A stretch of DNA of 38,989 nt from contig NZ_JADILJ010000037.1 of assembly GCF_017355185.1 (NCBI RefSeq), forward strand, positions 1-38,989. Direction: 5' to 3'. Origin of the DNA: Rathayibacter sp. SD072. GTDB taxonomy: Bacteria > Actinomycetota > Actinomycetes > Actinomycetales > Microbacteriaceae. Both the position numbers and the translations under genes were made by a program. Positions 23,452 to 31,236 of this stretch are shown here, one piece after another. The number at the start of each line of letters is the position of its first letter. Position 1 is the first letter of the stretch. The notes under the pieces were generated by a model, which saw only the letters and a program-made list of their open reading frames with translations, made no database searches and was not told where the DNA came from.

Positions 23452-23820
23452 ATGGAACGCATGAAGCGCCTTCACTATGCCGGTGGTGCACTCCTCGTGG
23501 GGGACGCCGTGGCACAGGAGATCCTCGCCTACGCCCGTGAGCTCGGACTCCGGGGCATCGCCGACACCGTCCGCATCACGGGCAGGTCCCTCGACGGCGA
23601 CCCGGAGCAGGCGGAGCTGCTCATCGGTCCTGCGAGCCAGCTGCTCCTCGTCGAGGACGACGCCCCGGAGGATCCGGAGGCCGACGCCGAGGCGCTCGCC
23701 GACCTCACGGAGCGCAGGCGCGCTTTGGAGCCGCGGATCGAGCACGTCGCGGCCGAGGATCAGCCGGACGCCGGCGACGAGTACGACGAGTGGGCCCTGC
23801 TGGGCCGCGACCAGGACTGA
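23452..23820 (+). CDS. Small acidic protein, unknown function
   Basis: A 122-residue soluble protein. The N-terminal part (MKRLHYAGGALLVGDAVAQEILAYARELGLRGIADTVRI) and the motif ELLIGPASQLLLVEDD resemble a family of small Microbacteriaceae proteins found near DUF7882 genes, from memory. The C-terminal third is very acidic, with TERRRALEPRIEHVAAED then DEYDEWALLGRDQD. ATG 23452 is placed 11 nt after GGAG; the second ATG, 23461, would begin at MKRLHY and is equally plausible by homology. No catalytic motif or membrane segment. Confidence 0.65.
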   Translation: MERMKRLHYAGGALLVGDAVAQEILAYARELGLRGIADTVRITGRSLDGDPEQAELLIGPASQLLLVEDDAPEDPEADAEALADLTERRRALEPRIEHVAAEDQPDAGDEYDEWALLGRDQD

Positions 23821-23829
23821 TCCTGCGCC

Positions 23830-24021
23830 CTACTCGTGGCAGAGCGCCCAGATCGAGTCGGGGTACTCGGTCAGCTCGTCGCCGTCGAGCAGGCGCCAGA
23901 CGCCGCCCTGGTGCTCGAGCAGCCGGCCGTGCACGACCTGCGAGCGCCAGCCGTCGTCGGTCCGGTACCACCGGACGAGTCGAACACTGACAGAGCTGCG
24001 GGATGCGGTCCGCTGAGACAT
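23830..24021 (-). CDS. 63-residue basic protein, unknown function
   Basis: A small protein starting MSQRTASRSSVSVRLVRWYRTDDGWRSQ and ending YPDSIWALCHE, with several Trp residues and alternating hydrophobic positions that suggest a small beta-rich fold. ATG 24021 is supported by GAGGACG about 5 nt upstream; GTG 24033 is a possible earlier start. It converges on the 23452 gene with 9 bp between stops. No family recognised. Confidence 0.55.
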   Translation of the reverse strand: MSQRTASRSSVSVRLVRWYRTDDGWRSQVVHGRLLEHQGGVWRLLDGDELTEYPDSIWALCHE

Positions 24022-24152
24022 CGTCGTCCTCACTGGGGACCCTGCCGTCGTCGCGGCGGTGCGACGGCGGTGGGAGCACCTGTCGGGAGCCTACGCCCCC
24101 GGAGGAGGGACGCGGTTGGTGCGGAGGGAGCGCTTCGATCACGATCGGAGCG

Positions 24153-24182
24153 CGGAGAGGCGACCGGCCGGTCGCCCCTCCG
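24153..24182 (-). terminator. Terminator of secreted-protein gene
   Basis: A perfect 18-bp palindrome, GGCGACCGG/CCGGTCGCC (24159-24176), extended by GAG/CTC and two more pairs across one mismatch. It begins 5 nt beyond the stop of the 24188 gene on the minus strand. Confidence 0.6.
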
Positions 24183-24187
24183 GTCGG

Positions 24188-24670
24188 TCAGCGCGTCGGG
24201 TCGTCCGCCCAGAAGCAGACCATGGTCATGGTCGACCGGTACCAGAGCGTGTTCGCGTCGACGCGGTCGACCGAGCGGTCGGGATCGTCGGGATAGAGCT
24301 CGCCCGCGGAATCGACTCCGGGCGGCAGGCACGCGCTCTCGGCGACGAAGCGGACGGGCTTCGTCGGCGCGTACCAGTCGCCGTTGCCGTTCTCGGCCTC
24401 CGGGATGAACGAGGGGATGCCGGTGTACGAGCACACCAGCGTCAGCGAGTTCCCGCTGCGGACGAAGCGGTAGCTCGTGGTGCGGAGGTTGCGGTCGGGG
24501 GCCCCGGCGAGCAGCGCACCGTAGTAGCAGGTGCCGTTCGACGAGATGTCGCTCGAGGCGTGGTCGTCGAGGTTGGCGCCGGCGTTGTGGTCGGCGAGGG
24601 CGGGAGCCGCCGCGGCGCCGGCGAGGGCGACGACGGAGGCGAGGGCGAGGACGGTGGAGCGGATCGACAT
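24188..24670 (-). CDS. Secreted four-cysteine protein, unknown function
   Basis: A 160-residue protein with a Sec signal peptide (MSIRSTVLALASVVALAG, cleavage expected after APALA, residue 26). The mature part contains four Cys (48, 80, 114, 152) that could form two disulfides, and recurring aromatic/Thr patterns such as NGTCYYGALLAG, SLTLVCSYTG and STMTMVCFWAD, consistent with a small extracellular beta-sandwich. ATG 24670 has GAGGAGA about 6 nt upstream. The frame is open further upstream but that part is untranslated leader. It is preceded by a structured leader of about 140 nt and followed by its own terminator, so it is probably monocistronic. Family not recognised. Confidence 0.7.
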   Translation of the reverse strand: MSIRSTVLALASVVALAGAAAAPALADHNAGANLDDHASSDISSNGTCYYGALLAGAPDRNLRTTSYRFVRSGNSLTLVCSYTGIPSFIPEAENGNGDWYAPTKPVRFVAESACLPPGVDSAGELYPDDPDRSVDRVDANTLWYRSTMTMVCFWADDPTR

Positions 24671-24824
24671 GACGGTCTCCTCATCGAGACGGCGTCGGCG
24701 CAGTGCGTCGGCAGTGGCGGGTCGCTCGCCGTGGCGAGCGGACGGCGGCGGTGCGTCGCTCCGACGACGAGATCGTCGGGGGGCTCCTCCGCGGGCGTCC
24801 GGCGGACCGGATGGCACGACTCTA
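24671..24824 (-). promoter_or_regulatory. Structured 5' leader of secreted-protein gene
   Basis: TAGAGT (24824-24819, minus strand) is a candidate -10. The resulting leader of about 140 nt contains two perfect hairpins: CCGACGA/TCGTCGG (24761-24767/24773-24779) and CGCTCGCC/GGCGAGCG (24723-24730/24733-24740), before the GAGGAGA ribosome site. It matches no riboswitch class that I know. Confidence 0.35.
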
Positions 24825-24912
24825 ATCCGCGCGGAGCCGCGTGTCTGCCCCCGAAGCGCTCACACGGGGTCGGACCGGCGGCGCTCTCTGCAGGAGGCGC
24901 GACGGGAGGCCC

Positions 24913-25110
24913 TCAGTGGATCAGTGGACGACGCCGGAGTCGCCGCGCCCGGCGGCGCACCGCGCGTTCGCTCGGCCCGAAGGTGCCCGCTTCGAGCAGG
25001 AGCCGGAGCGAGGTCGCGACCTGTCTCGCCAGCCGCGGGTCGATGGCCCCCGGAACGCGGATCGCGTCGATGAGATCGAGGGCCGTCCGCGTGGTGCGAG
25101 AGATCGCCAT
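24913..25110 (-). CDS. Possible 65-residue basic protein
   Basis: Begins MAISRTTRTALDLIDAIRV and ends RRRARRLRRRPLIH; a helical N-terminal half with a strongly basic C-terminus that could bind nucleic acid. Codon third positions are GC-rich and the amino acid mix is protein-like, which favours a real gene. Against it, no clear ribosome site precedes ATG 25110 and I recognise no family. It lies between the DUF3072 gene and the secreted-protein gene, all on the minus strand. Confidence 0.4.
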   Translation of the reverse strand: MAISRTTRTALDLIDAIRVPGAIDPRLARQVATSLRLLLEAGTFGPSERAVRRRARRLRRRPLIH

Positions 25111-25160
25111 GCCGGAACACTAGGGAGCGCCGGACGGCCTCGCCGCACCCCGCACGGGGG

Positions 25161-25192
25161 CGCGCGGCGGCATCATTGCTCACCGCCGCGCG
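25161..25192 (-). terminator. Terminator of DUF3072 gene
   Basis: A perfect 10-bp stem, CGCGCGGCGG (25161-25170) and CCGCCGCGCG (25183-25192), with a 12-nt loop, 24 nt beyond the DUF3072 stop. Confidence 0.55.
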
Positions 25193-25216
25193 ACTCCCCT
25201 GCTGCGCCGGGTCGGC

Positions 25217-25498
25217 TCAGTCGTGCCCGTTCGTGGACTCGCCGCGACCGGTCGAGGACTGCAGGCGGTCGATGTGCTCGGACGCCTGCGCCTTGGTCAG
25301 ATCGGCGGGGAGGGTCTCGCCCGCCTCGCGCGCGAGGGTGTCGAGGTAGCTGCGCTGCGGGCCGGTCATGGGCTCGTCGCCGGTCACCCAGTCGGACGGG
25401 TCCTTGCTGGCGCTGGTGTCGCTGCCGTCGTCGGCGCGGGCGCCGAGGACGTCGCCCTCGGTCTTGATGTCGGATCCGGTGGTGTCGTTGTCGCTCAT
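25217..25498 (-). CDS. DUF3072 family small acidic protein
   Basis: A 93-residue soluble protein. The first 35 residues are low-complexity and acidic (MSDNDTTGSDIKTEGDV). The C-terminal part is the DUF3072 signature: DPSDWVTGDEPMTGPQRSYLDTLAREAGE, then LPADLTKAQASEHIDRLQSS, a helix-hairpin reminiscent of SAP/HeH-type folds and found in Actinomycetota and Proteobacteria. Function is not established. ATG 25498 is the only sensible start. Monocistronic, between two hairpin terminators. Confidence 0.8.
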   Translation of the reverse strand: MSDNDTTGSDIKTEGDVLGARADDGSDTSASKDPSDWVTGDEPMTGPQRSYLDTLAREAGETLPADLTKAQASEHIDRLQSSTGRGESTNGHD

Positions 25499-25541
25499 GC
25501 TGCGACGGTACGCGCGACCACCGACACCGGCGAGGGCTTGC

Positions 25542-25561
25542 GGAGCGGCGGACGCCGCTCC
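25542..25561 (-). terminator. Terminator after DUF445 gene
   Basis: An 8-bp perfect stem, GGAGCGGC (25542-25549) and GCCGCTCC (25554-25561), with a 4-nt loop, 37 nt beyond the DUF445 stop; it closes the deoR-galM-DUF445 operon. Confidence 0.5.
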
Positions 25562-25598
25562 CCGGGACACCGCCCTTCTCCCAGGAACCGCCGCCCGG

Positions 25599-26867
25599 TC
25601 AGGAGCCGAGGAGGGCGTGCGCGACGGTGAAGATGACGAGGCCTGCGAGCGCGCCGACGACCGTGCCGTTGATCCGGATGAACTGGAGGTCCTTGCCCAC
25701 CTGCAGCTCCAGCTTGTCGGAGGTCTCGCGCGGGTCCCAGCGCTGGATCGTGTCGCCGATGATGCTCGCGATGTCCGCACGGTAGCGGTCGACGAGGTTC
25801 GACGCGACAGTGCCGACCCACGCGTCGACCGTTCCGGCGAGGCGCTCGTCGGTCGAGAGCCGGCGGCCGAGATCGACGACGATGGACTCGAGATTCGCGC
25901 GCAGCGGGCTCTCGGGATCGTCCATCGCTCCCAGGAGCGAGGACTTCGTCGACTCCCAGACGTCGCCCGCGAGCTCGCGGACCCGAGGACTGTCGAAGGC
26001 CTGGTTCTTGATCTCCTCGACGCGGGCGACGAGGTCGGGATCGGTGCCGAGGTCGACGGCCAGCGTCTCGAGGTAGCCGTCGATCGCCCGGCGCAGCGGA
26101 TGCGCCTGCTCCTCCCGCACCGCGTGCACGAAGACGAGGGCCTCGTGGTACAGGCGCTCGTCGATCGCCCGGCTGACCCCCGACGGCAGCCATGCGGGCA
26201 GCCTGCCGCTGACCATGCGGGTGAAGCTCTGCGGATTCGCGGCGAGCCACGCCTCCGCCTGCTCGACGAGCGTGTCGACGAGGCGCCGGTGGTGACCCGC
26301 CTCGACGATGCCGCCGACGAGCTTGCCCAGGGGCGGGCCCCACTGCGGGTCCAGGAGATGGCGGCGGGCGAGCGACTCGATGACGCCCTGCACGTGCGAG
26401 TCGTCGAGCAGCGCGATCGCCGCGCGGACGGCGGCGGCGCTCTCGTCGCCCACGCGGTGCGCGTTCACCGGCTCGGCGAGCCAGACCCCGGCGCGCCGGG
26501 CGATGCCGAACGAGTCGAGCTTCTCGCGCACGATCGCCCCGCGCAGGAAGTTCTCCTCCACGAACTGGGCGAGGCTCGTGCCGATCTCGTCCTTCTTGGT
26601 CGCGATGATGGCCGTGTGCGGGATGGGGAGCCCGAGCGGCCGACGGAACAGGGCCGTCACCGCGAACCAGTCGGCCAGAGCCCCGACCATGCCGCCCTCG
26701 CTCGCCGCGCGGACCCACTGCAGCCACGGATAGCGGTCCTGCAAGGCGAACGAGACGGCGAAGACGACCGCCATCGCGATCAGGAGTCCGGTCGCGATCC
26801 GCTTCATCCGGACGAGCGCCGCGCGCTTGGCGGCGTCGTCGCGTCCCGTCGAGGTGCTCACCGTCAT
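25599..26867 (-). CDS. DUF445 family membrane protein
   Basis: A 422-residue protein with a helix near the N-terminus (about 21-43, MKRIATGLLIAMAVVFAVSFAL) and one at the very C-terminus (NGTVVGALAGLVIFTVAHALLG), separated by a long helical, charged cytoplasmic or periplasmic region. The DUF445 (YjiN-like) signature EGGMVGALADWFAVTALFRRPLGLPIPHTAIIATKKDEIG is intact, as are GTSLAQFVEENFL and the terminal FIRINGTVVGALAGL. ATG 26867 overlaps the galM-like stop as ATGA, so it is coupled to sugar genes although no link to sugar metabolism is known. Function unknown. Confidence 0.83.
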   Translation of the reverse strand: MTVSTSTGRDDAAKRAALVRMKRIATGLLIAMAVVFAVSFALQDRYPWLQWVRAASEGGMVGALADWFAVTALFRRPLGLPIPHTAIIATKKDEIGTSLAQFVEENFLRGAIVREKLDSFGIARRAGVWLAEPVNAHRVGDESAAAVRAAIALLDDSHVQGVIESLARRHLLDPQWGPPLGKLVGGIVEAGHHRRLVDTLVEQAEAWLAANPQSFTRMVSGRLPAWLPSGVSRAIDERLYHEALVFVHAVREEQAHPLRRAIDGYLETLAVDLGTDPDLVARVEEIKNQAFDSPRVRELAGDVWESTKSSLLGAMDDPESPLRANLESIVVDLGRRLSTDERLAGTVDAWVGTVASNLVDRYRADIASIIGDTIQRWDPRETSDKLELQVGKDLQFIRINGTVVGALAGLVIFTVAHALLGS

Positions 26868-27817
26868 GAGGCGGTGGGGAACCCCTCGTGCCGGATGCCC
26901 CACGCGACGGTCCACTCCTCGCCCGGCTCGAGCCAGCGCAGGCCCTGTCCGGAGTTGAGGGCCTCGGCCGGCGCCGTCATCGGCTCGACGGCGATGGCGG
27001 TCTTCACGTCGTCGCCCTCGGGGAAGATCCGGGTGATGAACACCTGGATGTAGTTGTGCGAGGAGTCGGCCCAGAGCAGCACGCGGCGGCCGTCGGCCGC
27101 GCGGAGCCCGTGCACGCTCTCGCCGTCGACGACGCTGACGTCGGCCCACGCGTCGTCCAGCTCGAGATCGCCCACGCGGCGGCCGCGGCGGAGGTCCCAC
27201 TCCGTGCCCTCGACGGGGCTCTGCCCGATGGGGTTGAGGCGCTCGTCGACCTCGATGTGCACGGCCGCGTCGACCGTGAGCTCGAGCTCGTCGGTCGGGA
27301 CGTCGCCGATCGCCAGGAAGGGGTGCGTGCCGATCGCGACCGGCGCCTCGTCCGCTCCGACGTTGACCACGCGGTGCACGACCCTCAGACCGTCGGCCTG
27401 CAGCTCGTAGCGCACGCTCGTCTCGAGGTGGAAGGGCCAGCCGCGCTGCGGGACCACCGGGGCGGCCAGCTCGACGAACGAGGGACCCTGGTCGACGAGG
27501 CGGTAGGAGGTGGCGGTCAGGAGCCCGTGGAGGGCGTTGTGGTACTTCGGCTCGGTGATGTCGAGCTGGAGGGTCCGCCCGGCGTGGTGCCACTTCCCGT
27601 CCCTGACGCGGTTCGGCCACGGGACCAGCACGGTCCCCGACCCGAACGGCGGGACGATCGTCTCGGGGTATCCGGCGGTGATCTCGACGCCGTCGACGGA
27701 GAGGTGGCGCAGCGCTGCGGCCACCTCCGTGACGACGGCGTGCAGGGTGCGGCCCTCGGCGGTGAGGTCGAGCGCGAACTGGCGCCCGGTCGCGGGGGCG
27801 GGAGTGAAGTCGGCCAT
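26864..27817 (-). CDS. Aldose 1-epimerase family protein (GalM-like)
   Basis: A 317-residue protein of the galactose mutarotase-like fold. Family segments are PFGSGTVLVPWPNRVRDGKW, YHNALHGLLTATSYRLVDQG, GTHPFLAIG and the Glu-bearing IAVEPMTAPAEALNSGQGLRWLEPGEEW, the last giving the catalytic base; His residues in the ALHGL and GTHPF motifs complete the site. It likely interconverts alpha and beta anomers of galactose or a related sugar. It lies 9 bp after the deoR gene and overlaps the DUF445 gene, opposite galTK, so it fits a Leloir-pathway cluster. It could be of the broader YihR-type group. Confidence 0.87.
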   Translation of the reverse strand: MADFTPAPATGRQFALDLTAEGRTLHAVVTEVAAALRHLSVDGVEITAGYPETIVPPFGSGTVLVPWPNRVRDGKWHHAGRTLQLDITEPKYHNALHGLLTATSYRLVDQGPSFVELAAPVVPQRGWPFHLETSVRYELQADGLRVVHRVVNVGADEAPVAIGTHPFLAIGDVPTDELELTVDAAVHIEVDERLNPIGQSPVEGTEWDLRRGRRVGDLELDDAWADVSVVDGESVHGLRAADGRRVLLWADSSHNYIQVFITRIFPEGDDVKTAIAVEPMTAPAEALNSGQGLRWLEPGEEWTVAWGIRHEGFPTAS

Positions 27818-27826
27818 GCCTGAATC

Positions 27827-28675
27827 CTACGGACTGACGTGAGGGAGGGAGCGCCCGGCGTCGCCACCGGCTCCGCCGCAGCGCGTCACGGCCAGCCCCG
27901 CCTCCTCGAGCTCGGCGACGACTCCCGCGGAGGCGCCCGCTCCGGTGAGCAGGAGGTCGAACTCGGCGGCGCCGCCCACGCGGCCGAGGTCGATCACGCC
28001 GAGCTTGCGCGAATCGGCCACGACGACGCGGCGGGCGGCGGCCCCCAGCATCCGGCGCTTGAGAGTCGCCTCGGGCAGGTTCACGTTCGTGACTCCGGCA
28101 CCCGGATGCACGCCGGTGCAGCCCACGAAGGCCGTGTCCGCGCGGATCCGCTCGAGCATCTCGGAGGCGAGGGGCTCGACGAGCGAGTGCTGCAGGGGGC
28201 GCAGGGTGCCGCCGGTCACGACGACCGTGAACCGCGGGATCGCCGGCTCCAGCGCGAGGGCGGTGGAGAGCCCGTTGGTGATGATCGTGACGTCGCGCAG
28301 GTCCTCCCGCGCCACCAGGGCGTGGGCGATGGCGAGCGGAGTCGTGCCGACGTCGAGGATCACGCTCTCGCCGGAGGAGACGGAGGCGGCGGCCTCGCGG
28401 CCGATCGCCGCCTTCTCCTCCGCCGCCGACGCGAGCCCCTCCTCGAGCGAGCGCTCGCCCGCTCGGTGGACCGACGGGATCGCGCCGCCCCTGACCCGCT
28501 GCAGCGAGCCTTCGGCCGTCAGCAGATCGAGGTCGGAGCGCACGGTGACGACCGAGACGCCCAGGCGCTCGGCGAGATCGGCGACCGAGACGAAGCCGGA
28601 CGCCTCGGCCAGGAGCCGCATGCGGACGCGGCGCTCGAGGGCGCTCCGCCCGTCCTGCTCGCCGTCCGCTCTCAT
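27827..28675 (-). CDS. DeoR-family transcriptional regulator
   Basis: A 282-residue repressor-type protein. The N-terminal winged HTH (about 11-65) reads LLAEASGFVSVADLAERLGVSVVTVRSDLDLL, followed by the family hinge LQRVRGGAI. The C-terminal sugar-phosphate sensing DeoRC domain (about 85-245) has ILDVGTTPLAIAHAL, ITNGLSTALAL, VVTGGTLRP and FVGCTGVHPGAGVTNVN. It diverges from galTK and starts the galM-DUF445 operon, so it probably controls both directions in response to a galactose phosphate. The candidate promoter puts the transcript start at or near ATG 28675. Effector inferred from context only. Confidence 0.88.
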   Translation of the reverse strand: MRADGEQDGRSALERRVRMRLLAEASGFVSVADLAERLGVSVVTVRSDLDLLTAEGSLQRVRGGAIPSVHRAGERSLEEGLASAAEEKAAIGREAAASVSSGESVILDVGTTPLAIAHALVAREDLRDVTIITNGLSTALALEPAIPRFTVVVTGGTLRPLQHSLVEPLASEMLERIRADTAFVGCTGVHPGAGVTNVNLPEATLKRRMLGAAARRVVVADSRKLGVIDLGRVGGAAEFDLLLTGAGASAGVVAELEEAGLAVTRCGGAGGDAGRSLPHVSP

Positions 28676-28762
28676 CCGGCCATGGTCGCCGCCCGCGCGC
28701 CGCTTGTCAAAGGGAAACCGTGCTTTCCTTTTCGAAGGAGCGCCTCTAGTCTGGGTCCCGCC
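28676..28762. promoter_or_regulatory. Divergent deoR/galT promoter and operator
   Basis: On the minus strand, TTGACA (28710-28705) is a perfect -35; GACCAT (28687-28682) 17 bp further is a weak -10 and the start falls near ATG 28675. On the plus strand, TTTCCT (28724-28729) and TAGTCT (28747-28752), also 17 bp apart, place the galT start about 28759. Between and over the two -35 elements lies an inverted repeat, AAAGGGAAA (28710-28718) and TTTCCTTTT (28724-28732), AT-rich in a GC-rich genome, the likely operator. Confidence 0.55.
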
Positions 28763-29971
28763 ATGAACGAAGCGATCCCCCTCTCCGCCGGCGTCGTCAA
28801 GCGCCCGCACCTCCTCGCCGACGGGCGAGAGCTCCTCTACTTCGACGACGCCGACACGACGCTGGCGCCCGAGCGCGCCGCTGACGCCCGCGACCTCGAT
28901 CCTCGTCCCGCGACCGCGCGCATGCGCCAGGACGTCCTCACCGGGGAGTGGGTGTCGATCGCCGCCTCCCGGCAGAACCGCGTGTTCCTGCCACCGGCCG
29001 AGCTCGACCCGCTCGCCCCGGCCTCGCCGACCAACCCCTCCGAGGTGCCCAGCCTCTACGACGTGGCGGTCTTCGAGAACCGCTCGCCGTCGTTCGGGCC
29101 GCTGCTCGAGGACGACGACGCTCCCGCCTCGCTCGAGGACCTCCGCACCCTCGGCCTCGGCCGCACCCTGACCAGCGTCGGCCGCTGCGAGGTCGTCTGC
29201 TTCAGCCCCGAGCACGAGGGGTCGTTCTCGACCCTCTCGGCCTCGCGCGCCCGCACCGTCGTCGAGGCGTGGGCCGACCGCGTCGCCGCCCTGTCCGCCC
29301 TGCCGGGCGTGCAGCAGGTCTTCCCGTTCGAGAACCGCGGCGAGGCGATCGGAGTGACGCTGCACCACCCGCACGGCCAGATCTACTCGTACCCCTACGT
29401 CACCCCGCGCACCACGCGGCTGCTGGCGTCGCTCGACTCCTACGGCCCCACTCTCTTCGCCGACATCCTCGCCTTCGAGCAGGCCGGCGAGCGCGTGCTG
29501 ATCCGCGGCGAGCACTTCACCGCGTTCGTGCCGTTCGCCGCCCGCTGGCCCGTCGAGGTGCACCTCCTGCCGCACCGTCACGTCGCCGACATCAGCGAGA
29601 CGACTCCCGAGGAGCGGGACGAGCTCGCGGTCGTCTACCAGCGCCTGCTCCGCGGCATCGACGCCCTGTACGACACCCCGACGCCCTACATCGCCGCCTG
29701 GCACCAGGCACCGGTGCACGAGCGCCGCGACGAGGTGCGACTGATGCTGCAGATCACCTCCCCCCGCCGCGCCGAGACCAAGCTCAAGTACCTCGCCGGC
29801 AGCGAGGCCGCCATGGGCGCCTGGATCGGCGACATCCCGCCCGAGACGAGTGCCGCCGCCCTGCGCGCGGCCATCGAGCGCGCCGACGCCGCGACGCTGG
29901 CCGACGAGGTCTCCGCCCGGCCCGACGCGTCCCTCCCCGACTCCCCCTCCGACTCCGAGGAGACCCGATGA
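28763..29971 (+). CDS. galT: Galactose-1-phosphate uridylyltransferase
   Basis: A 402-residue Leloir enzyme exchanging UMP between UDP-glucose and galactose-1-phosphate. The active-site motif is HPHGQ at 202-206, with H204 the expected uridylylated His. MRQDVLTGEWVSIAASRQNR and FENRSPSFGPL in the N-terminal half and VEVHLLPHRHVADI and WHQAPVHERRDEVRLMLQI in the second half match the family. It is about 50 residues longer than E. coli GalT, mainly at the N-terminus and in an acidic C-terminal tail. The expected transcript start leaves almost no leader. It overlaps galK as ATGA. Confidence 0.95.
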   Translation: MNEAIPLSAGVVKRPHLLADGRELLYFDDADTTLAPERAADARDLDPRPATARMRQDVLTGEWVSIAASRQNRVFLPPAELDPLAPASPTNPSEVPSLYDVAVFENRSPSFGPLLEDDDAPASLEDLRTLGLGRTLTSVGRCEVVCFSPEHEGSFSTLSASRARTVVEAWADRVAALSALPGVQQVFPFENRGEAIGVTLHHPHGQIYSYPYVTPRTTRLLASLDSYGPTLFADILAFEQAGERVLIRGEHFTAFVPFAARWPVEVHLLPHRHVADISETTPEERDELAVVYQRLLRGIDALYDTPTPYIAAWHQAPVHERRDEVRLMLQITSPRRAETKLKYLAGSEAAMGAWIGDIPPETSAAALRAAIERADAATLADEVSARPDASLPDSPSDSEETR

Positions 29972-31149
29972 CCACCGCCTCCCCCTCGCTCGACGCCGTC
30001 GCCGAGCGCGCCGCCCGCGACTTCGAGCGCGAGTACGGCCGTCCGCCCGTCGGTGTCTGGGCCGGTCCCGGACGGGTGAACCTGATCGGCGAGCACACCG
30101 ACTACAACGACGGCTTCGTGTTCCCGTTCGCCATCGACCGCGCGACCGCCATGGCCGTCGCGCCGCGCGAGGACCGTGTCATCCGCATCGCCAGCGCCTT
30201 CTCGCCCGAGCACGTCGAGATCCCGCTCGACGACCTCGCGCCGGGAGCGATCGCGGGCTGGTCGGCCTACCCGCTCGGCGTCGTCTGGGCGCTGACGGAG
30301 TACGGCGTCGACCTCGGCACCCGCTCGGGCTTCGACGCGTTCGTCGACTCCGACGTGCCCGTGGGGGCGGGACTGTCGAGCTCGGCCGCGCTCATGTGCG
30401 CGATGGCCGTCGCGCTGAACGAGCTCTGGGAGCTCGACCTCGACAAGGCGACGCTCGCCCGCGTCGGACGCCGTGCCGAGAACGTCGCCGTCGGCGCCCC
30501 GACCGGGATCATGGACGAGTCCGCCTCCCTCTTCGGGCAGCGCGACGCGGCCGTGTTCCTGGACTGCCGGAGCCTGGACACCGAGGTGATCCCGCTCGGC
30601 TTCGAGGAGGCCGGACTCGTGCTTCTGGTCATCGACACGCGCGTCGAGCACGCGCACGCCACGGGCGGTTACGCCGAGCGGCGCGCCTCGTGCGAGCTCG
30701 GCGCCTCGACCCTCGGGGTGGAGTCGCTCCGCGAGCTCTCGGTCGACGATCTCCCCCGCGCCGAGGAGCTCCTCGACGACGTCACCTACCGCCGGGTGAA
30801 GCACGTCGTCACCGAGGACGCCCGCGTCCTCTCGACGGTGCGCACCCTCCGCGAGCAGGGCCCCCGGGCCATCGGCGGGCTGCTCGACGCCGGACACGTC
30901 TCGCTCCGGGACGACTTCGAGATCTCGGTGCCCGAGCTCGACACGGCGGTCGAGGCGTCCCGTGGCGCCGGCGCGATCGGCGCGCGCATGACCGGCGGCG
31001 GCTTCGGCGGCTCCGCGATCGCGCTGACGCCGGTCGAGAAGGAGGAGGAGGTCCGCGCCGCGGTCCTCGCCGCCTTCGCCGAGAAGGGCTTCCGCGAGCC
31101 CGAGCTCTTCCTGGTCACCGCCGCCGACGGCGCGGGCCGGGTGCGCTGA
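29968..31149 (+). CDS. galK: Galactokinase
   Basis: A 393-residue GHMP kinase phosphorylating galactose at C1. The galactokinase signature GRVNLIGEHTDYNDG (36-50) contains substrate-binding residues, the ATP loop is PVGAGLSSSAAL (131-142), and the third GHMP motif is ARMTGGGFGGSAIAL. PTGIMDESASLFG carries the expected catalytic Asp. Translationally coupled to galT. No galE is present in the window, so UDP-galactose 4-epimerase must lie elsewhere. A strong hairpin follows. Confidence 0.96.
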   Translation: MTTASPSLDAVAERAARDFEREYGRPPVGVWAGPGRVNLIGEHTDYNDGFVFPFAIDRATAMAVAPREDRVIRIASAFSPEHVEIPLDDLAPGAIAGWSAYPLGVVWALTEYGVDLGTRSGFDAFVDSDVPVGAGLSSSAALMCAMAVALNELWELDLDKATLARVGRRAENVAVGAPTGIMDESASLFGQRDAAVFLDCRSLDTEVIPLGFEEAGLVLLVIDTRVEHAHATGGYAERRASCELGASTLGVESLRELSVDDLPRAEELLDDVTYRRVKHVVTEDARVLSTVRTLREQGPRAIGGLLDAGHVSLRDDFEISVPELDTAVEASRGAGAIGARMTGGGFGGSAIALTPVEKEEEVRAAVLAAFAEKGFREPELFLVTAADGAGRVR

Positions 31150-31166
31150 GCCGCCGCACGACCACG

Positions 31167-31218
31167 AGGAGCCGGCACCCCCCGGACCGCGCGAGCGGCC
31201 GGACGGGTGCCGGCTCCT
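31167..31218. terminator. Bidirectional terminator, galK/ybaK gap
   Basis: A perfect 14-bp stem, AGGAGCCGGCACCC (31167-31180) and its complement (31205-31218), enclosing a further CCGC-GCGA-GCGG hairpin with a GNRA loop. It lies between convergent stops. Confidence 0.8.
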
Positions 31219-31236
31219 TCTGCCGGACGGCGCCGG

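Noticed and set aside
24860-25183. A 107-residue minus-strand frame overlapping the 65-residue gene
   Set aside because: Its composition (RRS, PGAA, SHRR) is typical of a shadow; the other frame looks more protein-like.
25495-27620. Long upstream extensions of the DUF445 frame and an Arg-rich frame across the same region
   Set aside because: The extension is opposite to or out of frame with the aldose epimerase gene; family alignment places the DUF445 start at 26867.
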